A stretch of DNA of 64,000 nucleotides. Origin: Maritimibacter sp. Its GTDB lineage: Bacteria; Pseudomonadota; Alphaproteobacteria; Rhodobacterales; Rhodobacteraceae. The stretch lies in the NCBI GenBank assembly GCA_002695005.1, contig NZNT01000020.1, forward strand, positions 62,001 through 126,000, written 5' to 3'. Position 1 is the first letter of the stretch. Each line of letters starts with the position of its first letter. This document shows positions 16,859 to 25,940 of this stretch, piece by piece. A model generated the notes under the pieces. The model made no database searches. It had not been told where the DNA came from and was given only the letters and a program-made list of their open reading frames with translations. The translations under genes and the position numbers were made by a program.

Positions 16859-17649
16859 GCTTTCAGCCGGTCATCCCCTTCGGCGGTACGGCCGGTTGGG
16901 CCTTTCTGGAGCGCACGCGCGAGGCCCAGCAGGCCGCCTTCGACCGGTCGCCCGCGATCCAGCGGGACGTTGAGTACTTCGCCGAGAACATCGGCAAGGT
17001 CCAGACGGCCGAGGACCTGGTCGGGGATTACCGGCTGATGAAGGTCGCCCTGGGTGCCTTCGGACTCGACGACGATTTGCCGAACAAGGCCTACATCCGG
17101 AAAGTTCTGGAGGAGGGGTCGCTCAATCCGGACAGTTTCGCCAATCGCATGGTCGACAAGCGCTACCTCGCGCTGACTGAGGCGTTCGGGTTCGACCTTG
17201 AGCCGCCGAATACTCAGTTGTCCGATTTCGCCGACAGCATGACCGGGCGCTACATGACGCGCCAGTTCGAGATTGCGGTTGGGGAGCAGAACGCGAGTAT
17301 GCGACTCGCACTCAGCCTGGAGAGGGACCTGAGCGAGATCGTTGCGAGCGACACGTCCGGGAACGGGCGATGGTTCAGCGTGATGGGGAACGAACCGCTG
17401 CGCCGGGTATTCGAGACGGCATTGGGCCTGCCGTCCTCATTCGCAGCCTTGGACATCGACCGGCAGGTCGAAGAGTTTCGGGATAAGGCGCGCGCGGTCT
17501 TTGGCGACGGCGAAATCAGTCAGTTCGCCGAACCGGACCGATTGGAAGAACTCAACCGTTTGTTCCTTGTCCGGTCCCAGATCGCTGAGGGGCAAAGCGG
17601 CATGAGTTCCGGCACGATCGCGCTGACGCTCCTGCAAAGCATCCGCTGA
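16855..17649 (+). CDS. DUF1217 flagellar protein
   Basis: A 264-residue protein of the DUF1217 family, which is found in alphaproteobacterial flagellar clusters. It has the family start PVIPFGGTAGWAFLERTREA and the helical repeats around LMKVALGAFGLDDDLPNKAY. The role is not established; a secreted flagellar component has been suggested in some annotations. The GTG start overlaps the flbT stop by 4 nt. It is convergent with fliI, with an 18 bp gap. Confidence 0.85.
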   Translation: MSFQPVIPFGGTAGWAFLERTREAQQAAFDRSPAIQRDVEYFAENIGKVQTAEDLVGDYRLMKVALGAFGLDDDLPNKAYIRKVLEEGSLNPDSFANRMVDKRYLALTEAFGFDLEPPNTQLSDFADSMTGRYMTRQFEIAVGEQNASMRLALSLERDLSEIVASDTSGNGRWFSVMGNEPLRRVFETALGLPSSFAALDIDRQVEEFRDKARAVFGDGEISQFAEPDRLEELNRLFLVRSQIAEGQSGMSSGTIALTLLQSIR

Positions 17650-17667
17650 CCCGAACTTCGGAGGCAA

Positions 17668-19014
17668 TCACTCAGACGTCGTCCCTTCCTGTGCGGGCTC
17701 AGGCATGAGGCATCCCGCGAGTGCGCGGAAGCTGGCGGCAACGTCTTCGGGTTCGTCCTGAGAGAGAAAAGCGTCGAGCTGCGGGAAGCTGTCGATGGCT
17801 GTGTCGAGGTTCGGATCGCTCCCGTGGGCATACAGCCCGGCTTGGATCATCATCGCGGAGCGGTCGTAGGTGCCCAATCTTTGCCGCGCGGCAGAGATCA
17901 GCGTGTTCTCAGCTTCGCTCGCACAGCCGGGAAGGGCGCGGGAGACAGAGCGCAGAAGGTCGATCGCCGGGAACCGGCCGCGCTCGGCGATTTGACGATC
18001 GAGCACGACGTGGCCGTCCAGAACCCCGCGCAGGATGTCCGCGACCGGCTCTTCCATATCGGACCCGGCGACGAGAACCGAAAAGACCGCGGTGATGTCT
18101 CCGGCCGCACCAGCGCCGGGACCGGCACGCTCACATAGCGCCGTGATCTGGTGCGCGGTCGACGGAGGGTAGCCACGCAGCGACGACGCCTCGCCGGCCG
18201 CAAGCGCGATTTCACGGTGTGCCTCGGCGAACCGGGTCACGCTGTCGGCGAGGAAGAGGACATGGCGCCCGTTGTCGCGAAAATGCTCCGCCACCGACAT
18301 GGCCGTCAGGGCACAACGCCGCCGCGCCAACGGTGACATGTCCGAGGTCGCCGCCACGACGACCGCCCGGCGCATGCCCTCCTGCCCGAGGACGCGCTCG
18401 ACGAATTCCCGCACCTCCCGTCCACGCTCGCCGATGAGCGCGATGACCACGATGTCGGCGTGAATTCCGCGCGCGAGCTTGGCCAGAAGCGTTGACTTGC
18501 CCACCCCAGATCCAGCGAAGAGGCCGATCCGCTGGCCGCGCACGATGGGCAGCAGGGTGTTGAAGACGCGCATCCCGGTCTCGAGGCGGTCCCCGAGGGC
18601 GCGCCGGGCGGTCGGGTTGGGTGGGCTGCCCCGCAGGGCGCGGGGCGTGGGGCCGCGAAAGATCGGATGGTTGTCGAGGGCGCGCCCGAACGGATCGACG
18701 ACGCGTCCGATCCAGCTGTCGTCCGGTGCTATGCGGCCCTGACCGACAAGGGTGACAGCGGCGCCGATCTGCAACCCGTCGATGTCGCCGTCCGGCAGGA
18801 CCGTGACCCTGTCGCGCCCGAGCCCCAGAACCTCGCCCCGGCGCACATCCTGCCCCGGCGTGTCGATTTCGACCATGTCGCCCTGCGCGGCCACATGGGA
18901 AAGGCCCGACACTTCGATCGTTCCGCGCCCGATCCGGTCCACCCGGCCGATATCATGGGCCGGATGTATCGCGCGAACCTCGGCATCCAGGTGTTCGAAC
19001 CCAATGTACGGCAT
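17668..19014 (-). CDS. fliI: Flagellum-specific ATP synthase FliI
   Basis: The export ATPase of the flagellar type III secretion system, related to the F1 beta subunit. The 448-residue protein has the Walker A motif GLFAGSGVGKST (164-175), a Walker B strand ending VLFLADS, and the arginine-rich RRCALTAMSVAEHF region. FliH, its regulator, is encoded at 35503-36141, far from fliI. It is divergent from flgB. A CtrA-like box lies 51 nt upstream of its start. Confidence 0.95.
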   Translation of the reverse strand: MPYIGFEHLDAEVRAIHPAHDIGRVDRIGRGTIEVSGLSHVAAQGDMVEIDTPGQDVRRGEVLGLGRDRVTVLPDGDIDGLQIGAAVTLVGQGRIAPDDSWIGRVVDPFGRALDNHPIFRGPTPRALRGSPPNPTARRALGDRLETGMRVFNTLLPIVRGQRIGLFAGSGVGKSTLLAKLARGIHADIVVIALIGERGREVREFVERVLGQEGMRRAVVVAATSDMSPLARRRCALTAMSVAEHFRDNGRHVLFLADSVTRFAEAHREIALAAGEASSLRGYPPSTAHQITALCERAGPGAGAAGDITAVFSVLVAGSDMEEPVADILRGVLDGHVVLDRQIAERGRFPAIDLLRSVSRALPGCASEAENTLISAARQRLGTYDRSAMMIQAGLYAHGSDPNLDTAIDSFPQLDAFLSQDEPEDVAASFRALAGCLMPEPAQEGTTSE

Positions 19015-19065
19015 TCTGCGGCCCTGTTTCTGCGTCTTTGAAAACCGTTTCTAAAGGAATCACCG

Positions 19066-19081
19066 TTAAGCCGGGGTTTAA
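19066..19081. promoter_or_regulatory. CtrA-like box between fliI and flgB
   Basis: TTAA (19066-19069), 7 nt, then TTTAA on the plus strand. The TTAA half-sites are both present but spaced by 8, or by 7 with TTTA. The element lies 51 nt upstream of fliI and 22 nt upstream of flgB, in an 89 bp divergent gap. Confidence 0.4.
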
Positions 19082-19103
19082 GCAGATCGAGGGAGAAGCC
19101 CCG

Positions 19104-19502
19104 ATGTTCGATAAACTGGAAATCTTTCGCATGGCGCAGGGCCTCGCGGTGCATTCTGCCGCCCGGCAGGCCGCTATTGCCGAAAATATCGCGAACGCCG
19201 ATACCCCGGGGTATCGCGCCCGCGACCTTGCGCCGTTCGAACAAAGCTATCAGGCCGGGACCGGCGGCACGATGCGCGCGACGCGGCCGGGGCATTTCGG
19301 TGACGCGGGCGTTGCGGACCCGGTCGACCTCACACGCCTCACTACCACGCGATCCGGCGCCACATCGCCCAACGGAAATACCGTATCTCTCGAGCAGGAG
19401 ATGATGGAGGCCGCCGGTGTGAAGGGCAAACATGACCGCGCCCTGGCCATCTATAAATCCGCGCTGAACATCATGCGCACGTCGGTCAACGGAGGGCGAT
19501 AG
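19104..19502 (+). CDS. flgB: Flagellar proximal rod protein FlgB
   Basis: A proximal rod subunit exported across the inner membrane. The 132-residue protein has the rod-family motif AIAENIANADTPGYRARDL near the N-terminus. The ATG at 19104 has GGGAGAAG upstream; the in-frame start at 19038 would add 22 residues not expected for the family. It opens the plus-strand rod, export and ring operon that runs to 23697. Confidence 0.95.
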   Translation: MFDKLEIFRMAQGLAVHSAARQAAIAENIANADTPGYRARDLAPFEQSYQAGTGGTMRATRPGHFGDAGVADPVDLTRLTTTRSGATSPNGNTVSLEQEMMEAAGVKGKHDRALAIYKSALNIMRTSVNGGR

Positions 19503-19505
19503 GCG

Positions 19506-19898
19506 ATGTCGGACCTCATGCAATCCATCAAGGCCGCGTCATCCGGCATGCAGGCACAGGCCGGCCGCCTGCGCTTCGTGTCGGAAAACATCGCCAATAC
19601 CGATACGCCGGGGTACCGGCGCAAAGTCGTCGCCTTCGAGGAACATGTCGAAGGCGGGCACCACACCGGGCTGGTCGAAACCGGCCCCGTGCGGCTCGAC
19701 CAGCGGGATCTGCCGAAAATCTACGATCCGTCGCATCCGATGGCGGACCCCGCAGGCTACTACGACGGCTCCAATGTCGATCTGGTGGTCGAGATCGCTG
19801 ACGCGCGCGAAGCGCAGCGCAGCTACGAGGCGAACCTCAAGATGTTCGATCAGGCCCGGCAGATGTCCAAGGGCCTGCTCGATCTGCTCCGGCGTTAG
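19506..19898 (+). CDS. flgC: Flagellar proximal rod protein FlgC
   Basis: The second proximal rod subunit. The 130-residue protein has the rod motif FVSENIANTDTPGYRRKVV and the characteristic C-terminal AQRSYEANLKMFDQARQM. It starts 3 nt after flgB. Standard length. Confidence 0.96.
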   Translation: MSDLMQSIKAASSGMQAQAGRLRFVSENIANTDTPGYRRKVVAFEEHVEGGHHTGLVETGPVRLDQRDLPKIYDPSHPMADPAGYYDGSNVDLVVEIADAREAQRSYEANLKMFDQARQMSKGLLDLLRR

Positions 19899-19909
19899 GA
19901 GGGTCCAGA

Positions 19910-20212
19910 ATGGATTTGAAATCAGCACTTGCGACGCAGGGATACGTCTCTACCCGCCCGGCGACCCAGCCGAAGCCCGGACCGGGCGGGGCGGAGGCGG
20001 GCGACGCGTCGTCCTTCTCCAAGGTGGCAGAATCCCTCGAACAGACCGTTCGCAACGGGGAGCAGACAGCGCTCGACGCGATGACGGGCAAGGCCGACCC
20101 CCATGCGCTCGTCCAGGCGCTCGCCCAGACCGAGCTCGCCGTCGAGACCGCTGTCACCGTGCGCAACAAGGTGGTCGAAGCCTATCAGGAAATCCTGAGG
20201 ATGCCGATATGA
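19910..20212 (+). CDS. fliE: Flagellar MS ring-rod junction protein FliE
   Basis: FliE joins the MS ring to the rod. The 100-residue protein has the FliE C-terminal region DPHALVQALAQTELAVETAV followed by VRNKVVEAYQEILRMPI. It begins 11 nt after flgC, and its stop overlaps the fliQ start by 4 nt. Confidence 0.95.
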   Translation: MDLKSALATQGYVSTRPATQPKPGPGGAEAGDASSFSKVAESLEQTVRNGEQTALDAMTGKADPHALVQALAQTELAVETAVTVRNKVVEAYQEILRMPI

Positions 20213-20478
20213 CGGGTGAGGCCATCTTTTTCGATGCCATGCGCGCCGGGCTTTGGAACGCGGTGATCGTCTCGGCCCCGATTCTTGCCGTGGCGCTGGT
20301 TTCGGGCGTCGCGGTCGGCCTGTTTCAGGCACTGACCTCGATCCAGGAAATGACGCTGACTTTCGTACCCAAGCTCGCGGCCATTCTCGCGGTGTTCTGG
20401 GTGTCGATGAGCTTCATGTCCTCGACGCTCGTGAGCTTTTTCCAGTCCACGATCATTCCCCTGATCGCGGGAGGCTGA
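20209..20478 (+). CDS. fliQ: Flagellar export gate protein FliQ
   Basis: A small inner-membrane component of the export gate with FliP and FliR. The 89-residue protein has two hydrophobic helices, the first around VIVSAPILAVALVSGVAVGL, then the conserved FQALTSIQEMTLTFVPKL, then the second helix. The ATG overlaps the fliE stop. fliR and fliP are encoded elsewhere in this window. Confidence 0.95.
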   Translation: MTGEAIFFDAMRAGLWNAVIVSAPILAVALVSGVAVGLFQALTSIQEMTLTFVPKLAAILAVFWVSMSFMSSTLVSFFQSTIIPLIAGG

Positions 20479-20479
20479 A

Positions 20480-21196
20480 ATGGACAATGCAGGCTACACA
20501 ACGCTCACGCGGCAGTCCGGGCTTCTGGCCGAAATGCAGGCCGTCGCGAACAATATCGCCAACGCGTCCACGACCGGATACCGCCGCGAAGGCGTGATCT
20601 TTTCCGAGTTCGTGGCCGCGCTGGGCGCAGACGATCCCTCGCTGTCAATGGCGACGGCCAACGTGCGCGACACGCGGATGGAACAAGGGCCGCTCACCCA
20701 GACCGGGGGCAGCTTCGACTTCGCCATAGAGGGCGACGGGTTCTTCATGATCGAGGGCCCGATGGGGCCGATGCTGACGCGGGCGGGGAGTTTCACGCCG
20801 AACCAGGCGGGTGAACTCGTGACACCGGATGGTTTTCGCCTCCTCGATGGTGGCGCCGCGCCGATCTTCGTTCCGCCCGACGCGCAGATCGCCGTGGCGG
20901 CGGACGGGACGGTGTCGGCCGATGGTGATCCGGTCGGAGGTCTCGGCCTGTTCCTTCCGGCCGATCCGAACGACATCCGGCACCGCGACGGGGTGCGGTT
21001 CGAGGTGCCCGGCGGAACCGTTCCCGTGATCGAGGGGGCCGTGATCCTTCAGGGGTTCCTGGAGAATTCCAACGTCGATGCGGTCGGCGAAATCGCCCGG
21101 ATGATCGAAATCCAGCGCGCCTATGAACAGGGGCAGGCGTTCCTTGAACGCGAAGACGAACGTATCCGCGGTGTGCTTCGCACGCTCGGCGGTTGA
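20480..21196 (+). CDS. flgF: Flagellar proximal rod protein FlgF
   Basis: A rod subunit. The 238-residue protein has the rod motif AVANNIANASTTGYRREGV, the core segment FDFAIEGDGFFMIEGPMG, and the C-terminal NVDAVGEIARMIEIQRAYE. It starts 1 nt after fliQ and is followed by flgG after 12 nt with GAAAGGAG. Confidence 0.95.
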   Translation: MDNAGYTTLTRQSGLLAEMQAVANNIANASTTGYRREGVIFSEFVAALGADDPSLSMATANVRDTRMEQGPLTQTGGSFDFAIEGDGFFMIEGPMGPMLTRAGSFTPNQAGELVTPDGFRLLDGGAAPIFVPPDAQIAVAADGTVSADGDPVGGLGLFLPADPNDIRHRDGVRFEVPGGTVPVIEGAVILQGFLENSNVDAVGEIARMIEIQRAYEQGQAFLEREDERIRGVLRTLGG

Positions 21197-21208
21197 AAGG
21201 AGTAGACC

Positions 21209-21994
21209 ATGCGCGCGCTCAAGATTGCTGCCACCGGGATGCTGGCCCAGCAGATGCGGGTCGAGACGATCTCGAACAACCTCGCGAACATGTCCACGAC
21301 GGGCTACAACGCGCGGCGCGCCGAGTTCGCGGACTTGCATTACCAGCAGATGACGCGGCCCGGCACGGTGAACGCGACCGACGGCACGGTGTTGCCGACA
21401 GGGGTTCAACTGGGCCTTGGGGTGCGGCCCGCTGCCGTCACCATGATGATGCAGCAGGGCGCGTTGGTGCAGACCAACGGCGAGCTCGACATGGCGATCG
21501 AGGGGAAAGGCTACTTCGAGGTGACGCTGCCGTCGGGGGCCGCGGCCTATACGCGCGACGGCGGTCTCAAACTGACCGGGGACGGGCTGATCGTGACGTC
21601 GGACGGCTTTCCGGTCGTGCCGGAAATCACGATCCCGACCGAGGCGCGCTCGGTCTCGATCAATGCCAATGGCGAGGTCTACGCCTATTTCGACGACCAG
21701 GTCGAAGCGCAACTGCTGGGCCAGTTCACGCTGGCGCAGTTCACCAACGACAAGGGGCTCGAGGCGATCGGGTCGAACAATTTCCTTGAGACCGAGGCAT
21801 CGGGGCCGCCCCTCGTGGGCGAACCGGGGGATGAAGGGCTGGGCACGGTGCGGCAGGGATACCTCGAGCAGAGCTCGGTGGATGCTGTGCGCGAAATCAC
21901 GGAACTGATCGAGGCGCAGCGCGGCTATGAGCTCAATTCCAAGGTGATCACGGCGGCCGACCAGATGCTCAGCGCGACGACGCAGGTGCGTTGA
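21209..21994 (+). CDS. flgG: Flagellar distal rod protein FlgG
   Basis: The distal rod subunit. The 261-residue protein, the standard length, starts MRALKIAATGMLAQQMRVET and has the SNNLANMSTTGYNARRAEF motif. It ends with SSVDAVREITELIEAQRGYE and the conserved KVITAADQML. The stop shares one base with the flgA start. Confidence 0.97.
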   Translation: MRALKIAATGMLAQQMRVETISNNLANMSTTGYNARRAEFADLHYQQMTRPGTVNATDGTVLPTGVQLGLGVRPAAVTMMMQQGALVQTNGELDMAIEGKGYFEVTLPSGAAAYTRDGGLKLTGDGLIVTSDGFPVVPEITIPTEARSVSINANGEVYAYFDDQVEAQLLGQFTLAQFTNDKGLEAIGSNNFLETEASGPPLVGEPGDEGLGTVRQGYLEQSSVDAVREITELIEAQRGYELNSKVITAADQMLSATTQVR

Positions 21995-22449
21995 TGCGCT
22001 TCGTTGTCCTGATCCTCGCGGCCATGACCGCCGCCCCCGTTTCGGCCGACACCGTGATCGCCGCGCGCACGCTTCGGGCGCAATCGATCATCGGCCCGGC
22101 GGACGTGACGCTTGCCAAGGGCGATGTCGTCGGCACCTACCGGACGCTGGACGAGGTGCTGGGGCTGGAGTCGCGCGGCGTTCTGTACGCCGGGCGCCCC
22201 GTGCGGATCGAAGACCTCGGGCCGCCCGCGATCATCGACCGCAATCAGGTTGTCCCGGTGATCTACAACAGCGGGACCATGCGCATCATGGCCGAGGGCC
22301 GGGCGCTGGGCCGCGCCGGGGCCGGCGACATGTTGCGGGTGATGAACCTGGCCTCGCACGCCGTGATCAGCGGGCGGGTTCTGGAGGACGGGACGGTCAC
22401 GGTCTCACCGCCCGGCCGGGCTTTTTCCGCGACACGAATGACGAACTGA
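21994..22449 (+). CDS. flgA: Flagellar P-ring assembly chaperone FlgA
   Basis: A periplasmic chaperone for P-ring formation by FlgI. The 151-residue protein has a signal peptide (MRFVVLILAAMTAAPVSA) and a SAF-type domain around GRPVRIEDLGPPAIIDRNQ. It is shorter than the enteric protein, as is usual in alphaproteobacteria. It overlaps flgG by 1 nt. flgI is in the other hook operon at 37346-38452. Confidence 0.92.
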   Translation: MRFVVLILAAMTAAPVSADTVIAARTLRAQSIIGPADVTLAKGDVVGTYRTLDEVLGLESRGVLYAGRPVRIEDLGPPAIIDRNQVVPVIYNSGTMRIMAEGRALGRAGAGDMLRVMNLASHAVISGRVLEDGTVTVSPPGRAFSATRMTN

Positions 22450-22463
22450 CAAGGACGAACCAG

Positions 22464-23186
22464 ATGCGACTTCTCGCTGCACTTCCCCCTGCCGCGCTGG
22501 CGGCACTCATGGCCTGTGACCGGGTCGAAAAGATCGGGCAGACGCCTGACATGAGCCCGATCACGGCCTCGGCCGAAACCCACGCGATGACAGTGGCCGC
22601 GCTGCCGACCGATCTGCCGGCGCGTCGCGACGCGGACAATGCCTCGCTCTGGTCCGGCAACCAGCATTCCTTGCTGGGCGACCGTCGGGCACAGAAGACG
22701 GGCGACATTCTGACGGTCGTGATCGAGATCGACGACGAGGCGGAGTTTTCCAACTCCTCGGAACGTGGCCGGTCGGGGTCCGAGAGCATGTCGGTCGAAA
22801 GCTACCTCGGCGTGCTCGAGGGGCAGCCGTTTCAGCAGACCGGGATCAATCCGAACGTCTCGACGAATTCGTCCTCGGCTTCGGCAGGCGACGGATCGAC
22901 GCGGCGGAACGAAAAACTCACGCTGCGCGTGGCGGCCACCGTGATCGGCCAGCTTCCCAACGGCGTGCTACAGATCCAGGGGCAGCAGGAGGTGCGCGTG
23001 AATTTCGAACTGCGCGAACTTCTGGTGACCGGCTACGTCCGGCCCGAGGACATTTCGCGCCAGAACGAGATTGCGTATGACAAGATCGCCTCGGCCCGGA
23101 TTTCCTATGGTGGGCGCGGCCAGATCACAGACGTCCAGCAACCGCGTATCGGTCAGCAGGTGACCGATATCGTGATGCCGTTCTGA
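22464..23186 (+). CDS. flgH: Flagellar L-ring lipoprotein FlgH
   Basis: Forms the outer-membrane L ring. The 240-residue protein has a lipoprotein signal with lipobox LMAC (15-18). The conserved LGDRRAQKTGDILTVVIEID and VRPEDISRQNEIAYDKIA regions are present. It follows flgA by 14 nt with AAGGA upstream of its start. Confidence 0.96.
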   Translation: MRLLAALPPAALAALMACDRVEKIGQTPDMSPITASAETHAMTVAALPTDLPARRDADNASLWSGNQHSLLGDRRAQKTGDILTVVIEIDDEAEFSNSSERGRSGSESMSVESYLGVLEGQPFQQTGINPNVSTNSSSASAGDGSTRRNEKLTLRVAATVIGQLPNGVLQIQGQQEVRVNFELRELLVTGYVRPEDISRQNEIAYDKIASARISYGGRGQITDVQQPRIGQQVTDIVMPF

Positions 23187-23196
23187 CGGGGCGCTG

Positions 23197-23697
23197 ATGG
23201 GCAAGATCCTTCCTCTCCTGCTGGCGCTGATCGGCCTTGGCGGCGGCGTTGGCGCGGGCCTCATGCTGCGGCCCGAACCGGAGCCGGTCGTGTCCATCGA
23301 CCCCTGCGGTGACGGCAGCCCGGCACCGGTCCGCAGTGCCGTGGCGGAGCCGGAAGAGGACGACGAGCCCTCGACGACCGAGTTCGTCAAGATCAACAAC
23401 CAGTTCGTCATTCCGGTCATGAAAGGCGGAAGCGTGGCCGCTCTCGTCGTGATGGCGATTTCCGTGGAAGTCGAGCAGGGCAGCCGCGAGGGCGTCTATC
23501 AACGCGAGCCCAAGCTGCGCGATGCGTTCCTGCAAGTCCTGTTCGACCACGCGAATGCAGGCGGCTTCGACGGGGCTTTCACGGCGGGGCCGAACATGCA
23601 GACCTTGCGCACCGCGTTGACCGAGGTGGCGCGTGGGCTGCTCGGACCGATGGTGGTCGATGTCCTTATCACAGATATTGCGCGGCAGGATACCTGA
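23197..23697 (+). CDS. FliL-like flagellar protein (second copy)
   Basis: A 166-residue protein with one N-terminal membrane segment (about 4-24), an acidic linker, and a periplasmic domain with the FliL pattern: FVKINNQFVIPVM, the REPKLRDAFLQVLF helix, and the VVDVLITDIARQD end. FliL helps recruit or stabilise stators and resembles stomatin-like proteins. A more typical FliL is encoded at 33272-33772, so the cluster has two. It ends the rod and ring operon and is convergent with the FliJ-like gene 7 nt away. Confidence 0.72.
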   Translation: MGKILPLLLALIGLGGGVGAGLMLRPEPEPVVSIDPCGDGSPAPVRSAVAEPEEDDEPSTTEFVKINNQFVIPVMKGGSVAALVVMAISVEVEQGSREGVYQREPKLRDAFLQVLFDHANAGGFDGAFTAGPNMQTLRTALTEVARGLLGPMVVDVLITDIARQDT

Positions 23698-23704
23698 CGC
23701 GGGC

Positions 23705-24085
23705 TCAGCGCCCTTCGTTTGCCCGGCGTTGTGCCTGTTGGCGCTCGTCGGCCTTCAGCGTCGCGCCGAGCTGCTCCAGAACGTCAGCCCGCCCGAAGGC
23801 GCGTTGCGCGCTTTTGCGCTGCCGCTCCTGTTTGGAACGAAGGTCGGCTAGGGCGCGTGACAGGGCCGCGCGCTCGCGCCGGGCCCATGTGAGCCAAGCA
23901 CCGATCTGTTCGGCCGCGTTGCCATCTTGCGCTGATGCCAGCAGTCGGGCCTTCTCGGCGTCGAGGGTTGCGATCCTGTCGGCCAAGGCGCTCGCCCCGT
24001 CCGACAGGGCGCGCAGCTGCGACAGCTCCTTGTCGAGGATCATGCGCGTGATGTCCGCCATCCCGTGAAGTGCCTGCCGGTTCAT
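23705..24085 (-). CDS. FliJ-like coiled-coil protein
   Basis: A 126-residue soluble protein made almost wholly of charged helices (for example LSQLRALSDGASALADRIAT and LADLRSKQERQRKSAQRAFG). I find no diagnostic motif. FliJ, the coiled-coil stalk of the export ATPase, is usually about 140 residues and poorly conserved, and no other FliJ candidate is visible in the window. The ATG overlaps the flhB stop by 4 nt, which ties it to the export apparatus. The assignment is inference. Confidence 0.5.
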   Translation of the reverse strand: MNRQALHGMADITRMILDKELSQLRALSDGASALADRIATLDAEKARLLASAQDGNAAEQIGAWLTWARRERAALSRALADLRSKQERQRKSAQRAFGRADVLEQLGATLKADERQQAQRRANEGR

Positions 24086-25167
24086 CCGCGCGCCCGTGCC
24101 TTGCGTCGGATTTCCTCGGCAAAGCGGATGGCGACCGCAGCGGCCTGATACTGGTCAGGCCGAATCTCCTCGCCGATCTCGACGGTGGCATGAATCGCGC
24201 GGGCGGTCGGCGGGTCTCGGTGGATCGGCACGCCGGCCTCCTGCGCGGTTTCGCGGATTCGGGCCGCGACTTCGTCCACACCTTTCGCAACGCAGACCGG
24301 CGCGGCGCCGGGAAGCCGCGACCATTTCAGAGCCACGGCGTAATGCGTCGGGTTCACGACGACCACGTCGGCCTCAGGAACATCCGAGAGCATCCGGTTC
24401 ATCGCAATGTCGTAGCCGCGCTGGCGGCGGGCCTGTTTCAGGTGCGGATCACCTTCGTTCTGCTTGGATTCGTCCATGACCTCCTTGCGCGACATCCTGT
24501 TCTTGCGCAGGTGTTCCTGCTGCTGCCAGATCAGGTCGATCCCGCCGATTACCCCGGCGATGACCAGAACGATGAGCAGGAAATCGAGGCAGAGGTCGAG
24601 GAGCACAGCGGTCGCGAGGCCGGGTGTCAGGCCGATCGTGCCCAGCATCTCGGGCAGCCGGCGCCACAGGAAGATGCCGAGGACGAAGGAATAGATCGTG
24701 AGCTTGGCAAAGCTCTTGGCGAATTCGAACAGGCCCGCACGCCCGAACTTGTTCTTCGCATTCGACACCGGCGAGATGCGCGACAGCTTCGGCGCCAGTT
24801 TCTCAGGTGCCACGACGAAGGCACGTTGCGCGATGATGGCGAGAAGGACCGCGATGGCGGGGATCGCGAATAGCGGGCCGATGGACGCGGCGACGTCGCC
24901 CAGCAGGGTGCCTGTGAAAGACCGGCCGCCGCCGGAGAAGGCGTCCGACGCCAATGGGCCGGCGTGCCGCAGAAGACCCGCTAAAGCCTCGCCCAGTCCG
25001 GCGAGTGACGTGGCCCCGATGGCCGAGCCCGCGACGAGCAGCCCGAAATAGGCGATGGCGGTGTTCAGGTCGGCGGAGCGCGCGAACTCGCCTTTCTTGC
25101 GGGCATCGTCGAGCTTCTTCTGTGTCGGCTCGTGTTCCTTGTCGGCAGCGGCGGTTTCGTCGGACAT
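24082..25167 (-). CDS. flhB: Flagellar export switch protein FlhB
   Basis: FlhB sets substrate specificity of flagellar export. The 361-residue protein has the N-terminal HEPTQKKLDDARKKGEFARS, four membrane segments, and the cytoplasmic domain with the self-cleavage site NPTH (272-275) in VVNPTHYAVALKW. The ATG at 25167 shares a base with the fliR stop. The order flhA, fliR, flhB, FliJ-like, all overlapping, indicates one export-gate operon. Confidence 0.96.
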   Translation of the reverse strand: MSDETAAADKEHEPTQKKLDDARKKGEFARSADLNTAIAYFGLLVAGSAIGATSLAGLGEALAGLLRHAGPLASDAFSGGGRSFTGTLLGDVAASIGPLFAIPAIAVLLAIIAQRAFVVAPEKLAPKLSRISPVSNAKNKFGRAGLFEFAKSFAKLTIYSFVLGIFLWRRLPEMLGTIGLTPGLATAVLLDLCLDFLLIVLVIAGVIGGIDLIWQQQEHLRKNRMSRKEVMDESKQNEGDPHLKQARRQRGYDIAMNRMLSDVPEADVVVVNPTHYAVALKWSRLPGAAPVCVAKGVDEVAARIRETAQEAGVPIHRDPPTARAIHATVEIGEEIRPDQYQAAAVAIRFAEEIRRKARARG

Positions 25168-25940
25168 CACGGCGCTCCGAAGGGGGCGTCGAGGAAGGCG
25201 AGAAAGGCGTCGCGCCACGTCTCAAGCATCAACGGGGCGGTCAGTGCCAGCAGGATCAGACCGCCGGCCGTGATCGCGGGTGCGCCGACGAAGGCGACCA
25301 TGAGCTGCGGCATGGCGCGGTTGATGACGCCAAGCGCCACGTTATAGATGAGCGAGGCGATGACGAAGGGTGCGGCCAATGTGAAGGCGAGCGCGAAGGC
25401 GCTGCCGATCCAGCCGACCCCCCATTCCATGACGAGCTGCGACCCGGGAATACGTCCGGGCGGAAACACGTCGTAGGAGCCGATCAGGACCTCGGCGATG
25501 CGCACATGCAGGTCGAACATGACCGCGAGGGCGAGCCCGCCCAGAACAAGGATGTGGCCCATTGCGGGGAGAGGTTCGACCGCGGCATTGCCGAAGATCT
25601 GCGACAGGGACGTGGATTGTGCGGCGATGGTGCCTGCGATCTCAAGCGCCATCACGAAGAGCCGGATGCTGATCCCGATGGCGAGACCCGCGAGCACCTC
25701 GGCCCCGAGCCAGAGCGGCATACCGCCCTGCGCGACAAGGGGCGCATACTGTGCGTTGACCGCCGGGCCGACGATGGCGGTAAAGGACACGGCGACGCCG
25801 AGCCGGATCCGGGCGGGCACCAGCCGTTCCCCGAATGCCGGCAACAGGGCGGCTGCCGCGCCCACGCGCAGGAAGGTGGCGAAGGTGGCGAGAAGCACGG
25901 CCTCTCCGATTTCGAACAGGGACGCGACCTCTCCGATCAC
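25167..25940 (-). CDS. fliR: Flagellar export gate protein FliR
   Basis: A multi-spanning export-gate component that joins FliP and FliQ. I start it at the GTG at 25940, which overlaps the flhA stop by 4 nt and gives 257 residues, the family length; longer in-frame starts would extend into flhA. Conserved parts include ATFLRVGAAAALLPAFGE, the QSTSLSQIFGNA segment, and the C-terminal NRAMPQLMVAFVGAPA. Confidence 0.94.
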   Translation of the reverse strand: MIGEVASLFEIGEAVLLATFATFLRVGAAAALLPAFGERLVPARIRLGVAVSFTAIVGPAVNAQYAPLVAQGGMPLWLGAEVLAGLAIGISIRLFVMALEIAGTIAAQSTSLSQIFGNAAVEPLPAMGHILVLGGLALAVMFDLHVRIAEVLIGSYDVFPPGRIPGSQLVMEWGVGWIGSAFALAFTLAAPFVIASLIYNVALGVINRAMPQLMVAFVGAPAITAGGLILLALTAPLMLETWRDAFLAFLDAPFGAP

